Source: Allotamlana fucoidanivorans (lineage in GTDB: Bacteria > Bacteroidota > Bacteroidia > Flavobacteriales > Flavobacteriaceae). Taken from it: 64,000 nt of DNA. The notes beneath the pieces were generated by a model. The model was given only the letters and a program-made list of their open reading frames with translations. It was not told the DNA's origin and ran no database searches. Below, piece after piece: positions 60,304 to 64,000 of the stretch. The position numbers and the translations under genes were made by a program. The stretch covers positions 3,286,001-3,350,000 of the forward strand of contig NZ_CP074074.1 of the NCBI RefSeq assembly GCF_045788535.1, in the 5' to 3' direction. The first letter of the stretch is position 1. Every line of letters begins with the position of its first letter.

Positions 60304-61995
60304 TTAAAAACTATGAAACTCTATTAAATTTGCTTCATAGTATTGTTCTCCTAACTTACTTAACAACCCATTAATGATGTTTGAATCTCCATTCACAGCT
60401 ATAGCAGAATACCCCACATCATTACGTTTGCCTAACCTTAAATCAATAATATTAATGTTTCTGGAGGCTAAAGCCGATAACAATATTAATAATACGCCTG
60501 GGGCATTATGATGCTTTGTTAAAATGACTTTTTGGCCAAGCGCTAAATTAAGACGCACACCATCCATTTCTAATAAATAGACGCCTTCATTATAATAATT
60601 TGGCAATACAGCATTTTCTTGATACGTTAGTTCTTTGAATAAACCAACATCAGTTCCCTTTATAAAATCAATGGCACTTTTTACATTACCATTATCAGCA
60701 TCAATTGATAAGAATGCAGTTGCTGTACCATCTTTATTTGATTTTAAGCGTGCGGTTTCTACATTAATACCTTCTGAAGCTAAAGTGTTAAATAACGAGG
60801 AGATTACTCCTGGTTTGTCTAAGTGTTCAGAAAACAAACCATTTACAATATTTTTTGAGTCTTTTGGCATTTCACTAGTCACTGTAATAGACTTCCCCCA
60901 CTTTCTTATTCGAATGGCATTATAATCACCCATACCTGTTGAGTTTTTATACAAATCAACAAACTCTAAAAACGAACCGCCAAATGAAAAATCTGGAATA
61001 ATACGTCTTTCAGACTCTTTTAAACGCTGATTTAACAACTCAATACCTTTATTGAGTACGGTGTATTTCACTTTAAGTTCATGATCATCATAAATAGTGC
61101 GGTTTTCAGGAATCAGTTTAGAATAACTCACGTAGCTTTCATAACCAGCCTCTTGAATATACTCTAAACTTTCTTTATAATTCAATCCGTAATACTTCAC
61201 ATGATGTGTATCTGTACCCACACAAACAGGAATTTGAAGTGCATTAGCACGTCTTAAAATGTTTTGCGTAGGATACACCCCAACACCTTTGAATTTTCCA
61301 GCCATATTCACATCAAGAGATAAATTACGATCTGCAATCAACTCTAAAAGTGTTCTGAATTTATTAGCCAAAGGATGTGAACTTGTTTCAAAATTTATCA
61401 ATGCCTCAGGCATATCAACGTTTAGTTTAGGCAAATCAATATGGCCAATAATTTGAATCATATCTCCAAAACTCTCAATCATTTGAATCATTTCATTGAA
61501 ATAACCATCCCAGTAGGCCTCTAAACTCCCACGAAGTTTTAGTAATTCTTCCGCTTCCTCCTTTGAACCATCATAAGGCAAGCCTTCAGGCGCAAAATGC
61601 ACGGAACCAATCACATAATCGGCATCCTCCGCTTGAAAGATTTTTGATCTACTCCATTGCAAGCCTAAACCTGGGCCCATCCATTCTAACTCAACACCGT
61701 ATTTTATATTAATTTGTCCTTCGTATTTTTTTCGAAGATTAGAAATTCGCTTCGGATAATTAAGATATGATTTATTTCCTCTAATAAATTTTACGTTAGT
61801 TTCTCTTTCAGCGATATAACGAAAATTAGTTAAGCGAGGTGAATGAATAATAAACGTAATACTCGGGTTTCCTGCCTCAATAGCCTTATCAATAATATCT
61901 TCCAGCCTATCAATACCATGTTTTACATGATCTTGCTCTGTTCCCGCATGAATACCATGCGTTTCCCAAATAAATTCGTTGAGTTTTCTCATCAA
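60304..61995 (-). CDS. PHP-domain phosphoesterase fused to two ACT domains
   Basis: A 563-residue protein. The N-terminal 330 residues form a PHP (HisJ/polymerase-type) metal hydrolase: metal-ligand blocks are ETHGIHAG, GVELEWMG, IGSVHFAPEG, IIGHIDLPKL and VCVGTDTHHVKYYG. Residues from about 370 hold two ACT domains, each with the characteristic xxPGVxxxLxxxLaxxxINI pattern (DKPGVISSLFNTLASEGINV and NAPGVLLILLSALASRNINI). ACT domains bind amino acids and give allosteric control. I know PHP proteins as histidinol phosphatases and other phosphoesterases; a fusion to ACT domains suggests an amino-acid-regulated phosphatase. The start may be the first or second Met. Confidence 0.8.
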   Translation of the reverse strand: MMRKLNEFIWETHGIHAGTEQDHVKHGIDRLEDIIDKAIEAGNPSITFIIHSPRLTNFRYIAERETNVKFIRGNKSYLNYPKRISNLRKKYEGQINIKYGVELEWMGPGLGLQWSRSKIFQAEDADYVIGSVHFAPEGLPYDGSKEEAEELLKLRGSLEAYWDGYFNEMIQMIESFGDMIQIIGHIDLPKLNVDMPEALINFETSSHPLANKFRTLLELIADRNLSLDVNMAGKFKGVGVYPTQNILRRANALQIPVCVGTDTHHVKYYGLNYKESLEYIQEAGYESYVSYSKLIPENRTIYDDHELKVKYTVLNKGIELLNQRLKESERRIIPDFSFGGSFLEFVDLYKNSTGMGDYNAIRIRKWGKSITVTSEMPKDSKNIVNGLFSEHLDKPGVISSLFNTLASEGINVETARLKSNKDGTATAFLSIDADNGNVKSAIDFIKGTDVGLFKELTYQENAVLPNYYNEGVYLLEMDGVRLNLALGQKVILTKHHNAPGVLLILLSALASRNINIIDLRLGKRNDVGYSAIAVNGDSNIINGLLSKLGEQYYEANLIEFHSF

Positions 61996-62186
61996 TCAAT
62001 ATGCTTTAGTTACTTTTAAAGACATCAAATTTAACTATTGAAAAAGAATAATTAACTATAACCTAATGCTTTTAATTATATTTTAAGAAGAAAACTTTTT
62101 TACCGATAATATTTTTTTAAAATAAGCCAGTTATTATGAATTCAATAAGTGTTTAAATTTATGTAGGTTTTGTTTAAATTCGCTTC

Positions 62187-64000
62187 ATGTCTGTTAACCT
62201 ACAAACTCCTATAGATTATTTAAAAGGTGTTGGTCCTAGTAGAGCTGATTTACTTAGGAAAGAATTAGGTATTCATACCTACCAAGATTTAATCAATTTA
62301 TTCCCAAATAGGTATCTAGACCGAACACACTATTACAAAATCAATCAATTACAGCGTAATAATGCCGACGTTCAGGTAATTGGAAAAATCACCCATTTTA
62401 AAGAGGTAGCTCAAAAGCGAGGCAAACGTTTGGTGGCAACATTTCAAGATGATACGGGTACTATGGAACTTGTTTGGTTTAGGGGACAAAAGTGGATAAA
62501 AGACAAATTAAAATGTAACAAACCTTATGTGGTATTTGGTAAGACCAATTGGTTTGGTGGAAAATTCAACATGCCGCATCCTGAGGTTGAAGCTTTAGAG
62601 GAACATGAAAACAATCTGCGTTCGGCCATGCAGCCTGTGTATCCTTCTACTGAAAAACTTACCAATAGTGGCATCACCAATAGAGCCTTAAGTAAAATTA
62701 TGCAACAGCTGTTTATTGAAACAGGGGGCAAATTTTCAGAAACCTTGCCCGATAGTCTTCGGGCCGAATTACAATTAATAAATAAACAATCTGCACTGTT
62801 TAATGTACATTTTCCCAAAAACCAAGAACTGCTGGCTAGAGCACAATTCCGATTGAAATTTGAGGAGTTATTTTATATTCAATTACAACTTATCATTAAG
62901 AATTTGATTCATAAATCAAAAATAAAAGGGTTCCCATTTAACCATGTTGGAGATTATTTTAATTCCTTTTTTAAGAACCATTTACCTTTCAATTTAACGT
63001 ATGCCCAGAAACGTGTTTTAAAAGAAATTAGAGCTGATTTAGGGAGTCATGCTCAAATGAATAGATTATTACAAGGTGATGTAGGTTCAGGCAAAACAAT
63101 TGTGGGGTTCATGTCAATGCTCATGGCACTTGACAACGGTTTTCAAGCCTGTTTAATGGCTCCGACTGAAATTTTGTCAGTTCAACACTATAGCGGATTA
63201 CTTCAATGGTGTAAAAAACTGAATATCAATATAAAAATACTCACAGGTTCAACTAAAACTTCAGAAAGAAAAAAAATCCACGAAACTTTAGAAAATGGTC
63301 AGCTTCAAATAGTAATTGGAACGCATGCACTACTTGAAGACAAGGTCAAATTTAAAAATTTGGGGTTAGCTATTATTGACGAACAACATAGATTTGGAGT
63401 AGCACAAAGAAGTAAATTATGGCACAAGAACACCTCTCCTCCTCACATTTTAGTCATGACAGCAACTCCTATACCCAGAACCTTAGCTATGTCGGTTTAT
63501 GGCGATTTAGATATATCAGTTATTGATGAGCTTCCACCTGGCAGAAAACCTATTAAAACAGTGCATCGTTATGATAACAACAGGTTAAACGTATTTCGAT
63601 TTATACGTGATGAAATATCTAAAGGCAGACAAATCTATGTAGTTTACCCATTAATTCAAGAAAGCGAAAAAATGGATTACAAAGATCTTATGGACGGCTA
63701 TGAAAGCTTATCAAGAGATTTCCCCATGCCTGATTATCAAATTTCTATTGTTCATGGTAAAATGAAACCTGAAGATAAAGATTATGAAATGCGGCGCTTT
63801 TTAAAGGGGGAAACTCAAATTATGGTTGCCACCACAGTTATTGAAGTGGGTGTAAACGTACCAAACGCCTCTGTAATGATTATTGAAAGCGCCGAACGGT
63901 TTGGGCTTTCACAATTACATCAACTACGTGGTAGAGTTGGCAGAGGCGCTAAACAAAGCTATTGTATTTTAATGACTAGCCACAAGCTAAGTAATGATAG
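62187..64000 (+). CDS. recG: ATP-dependent DNA helicase RecG (C-terminus beyond window)
   Basis: About 605 codons are visible of roughly 700; the gene is cut by the right edge. The N-terminal wedge domain begins DYLKGVGPSRADLLRKEL and contains the OB-fold. The SF2 helicase core follows: Walker A GDVGSGKT (297-304), Walker B AIIDEQHRFGV (DEQH), TATPIPRTLAM, and motifs V/VI VATTVIEVGVNVP and LHQLRGRVGRGAKQ. RecG unwinds branched DNA, reversing stalled forks and processing recombination intermediates. The start ATG gives MSVNLQTP. Upstream of it lies a 190-bp AT-rich region containing no gene. Confidence 0.96.
   Translation, partial: MSVNLQTPIDYLKGVGPSRADLLRKELGIHTYQDLINLFPNRYLDRTHYYKINQLQRNNADVQVIGKITHFKEVAQKRGKRLVATFQDDTGTMELVWFRGQKWIKDKLKCNKPYVVFGKTNWFGGKFNMPHPEVEALEEHENNLRSAMQPVYPSTEKLTNSGITNRALSKIMQQLFIETGGKFSETLPDSLRAELQLINKQSALFNVHFPKNQELLARAQFRLKFEELFYIQLQLIIKNLIHKSKIKGFPFNHVGDYFNSFFKNHLPFNLTYAQKRVLKEIRADLGSHAQMNRLLQGDVGSGKTIVGFMSMLMALDNGFQACLMAPTEILSVQHYSGLLQWCKKLNINIKILTGSTKTSERKKIHETLENGQLQIVIGTHALLEDKVKFKNLGLAIIDEQHRFGVAQRSKLWHKNTSPPHILVMTATPIPRTLAMSVYGDLDISVIDELPPGRKPIKTVHRYDNNRLNVFRFIRDEISKGRQIYVVYPLIQESEKMDYKDLMDGYESLSRDFPMPDYQISIVHGKMKPEDKDYEMRRFLKGETQIMVATTVIEVGVNVPNASVMIIESAERFGLSQLHQLRGRVGRGAKQSYCILMTSHKLSND

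Noticed and set aside
1..64000. CRISPR array, tRNA, rRNA, riboswitch or prophage
   Set aside because: No regularly spaced repeats, cloverleaf sequences, GC-rich RNA genes or phage structural genes were seen in any intergenic region.
62187..64000. Truncated or disrupted recG
   Set aside because: The frame is open and all motifs are in order up to the window end. The missing part is simply beyond the edge.

Overview
The window is a low-GC chromosomal segment of a member of the Bacteroidota, most likely a marine Flavobacteriaceae. The signs are A-rich translation starts without clear Shine-Dalgarno sequences, promoters of the TAnnTTTG type, a classical o-succinylbenzoate menaquinone cluster, EttA, an outer-membrane-barrel TonB receptor, an 85-residue acidic protein after a peroxiredoxin/thioredoxin pair, and a 60-residue CAL67264-type membrane protein. 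The genus cannot be fixed from the sequence alone. There is no rRNA, tRNA or CRISPR array. Both ends cut a gene: a membrane protein on the left and recG on the right.

Left part (1-13 kb): two tandem paralogous seven-helix membrane proteins; a small anchored protein; a CPBP-type membrane protease with an altered motif; and an Lrp/AsnC regulator divergent from a Cys/Met-family PLP lyase that it probably controls. Next come a YdjM/YbcI-like membrane protein divergent from an NhaC-type antiporter, a peroxiredoxin-thioredoxin-small-protein operon, and a 600-bp graveyard with an IS3-type orfA remnant joined to a frameshifted HTH regulator remnant. A DCC thiol protein, a sulfurtransferase, a dicarboxylate/glutamate symporter and aroC follow.

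Accessory patch (13-20.4 kb): HAD hydrolase, L-threonine aldolase, a cysteine-rich secreted lipoprotein, a GT32 glycosyltransferase, an ATP-grasp protein and two paralogous GT2 glycosyltransferases. This resembles the edge or a rearranged piece of a surface-glycan locus. It is the region most likely to vary between strains.

Core part (20.5-46 kb): prfB with its programmed +1 frameshift, overlapping a HAD phosphatase and ArsC; a TonB-dependent receptor; fumC; a Crp-family regulator; an arginase-fold protein; a NudK-like Nudix hydrolase; ettA; a four-gene operon of FMN reductase, MarR regulator and two pirins; an acyl-CoA carboxylase beta subunit; DoxX; sppA. A compact minus-strand menaquinone cluster reads menB-menA-UPF0173 hydrolase-menC-CPBP protease-menE.

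Right part (46-64 kb): ung, holA, an orphan PD-(D/E)XK domain protein overlapping a GT2 gene, an OmpA lipoprotein, a TsaC/Sua5 enzyme, a UvrD/PcrA helicase, an AsmA-like large membrane-anchored protein, an anchored glutamate-synthase-like FMN protein, a patatin, an M1 aminopeptidase, a PHP-ACT-ACT fusion protein and recG. Ten intrinsic terminators with strong stems mark many transcript ends, often between convergent genes.

I found no complete undescribed multi-gene defence or biosynthetic system. The most interesting items are the PHP-ACT fusion, the prfB recoding site, the orphan ExK domain protein, the cysteine-rich lipoprotein in the glycan patch, the PLP lyase lacking the methionine gamma-lyase cysteine, and several dyad-symmetric operator candidates.
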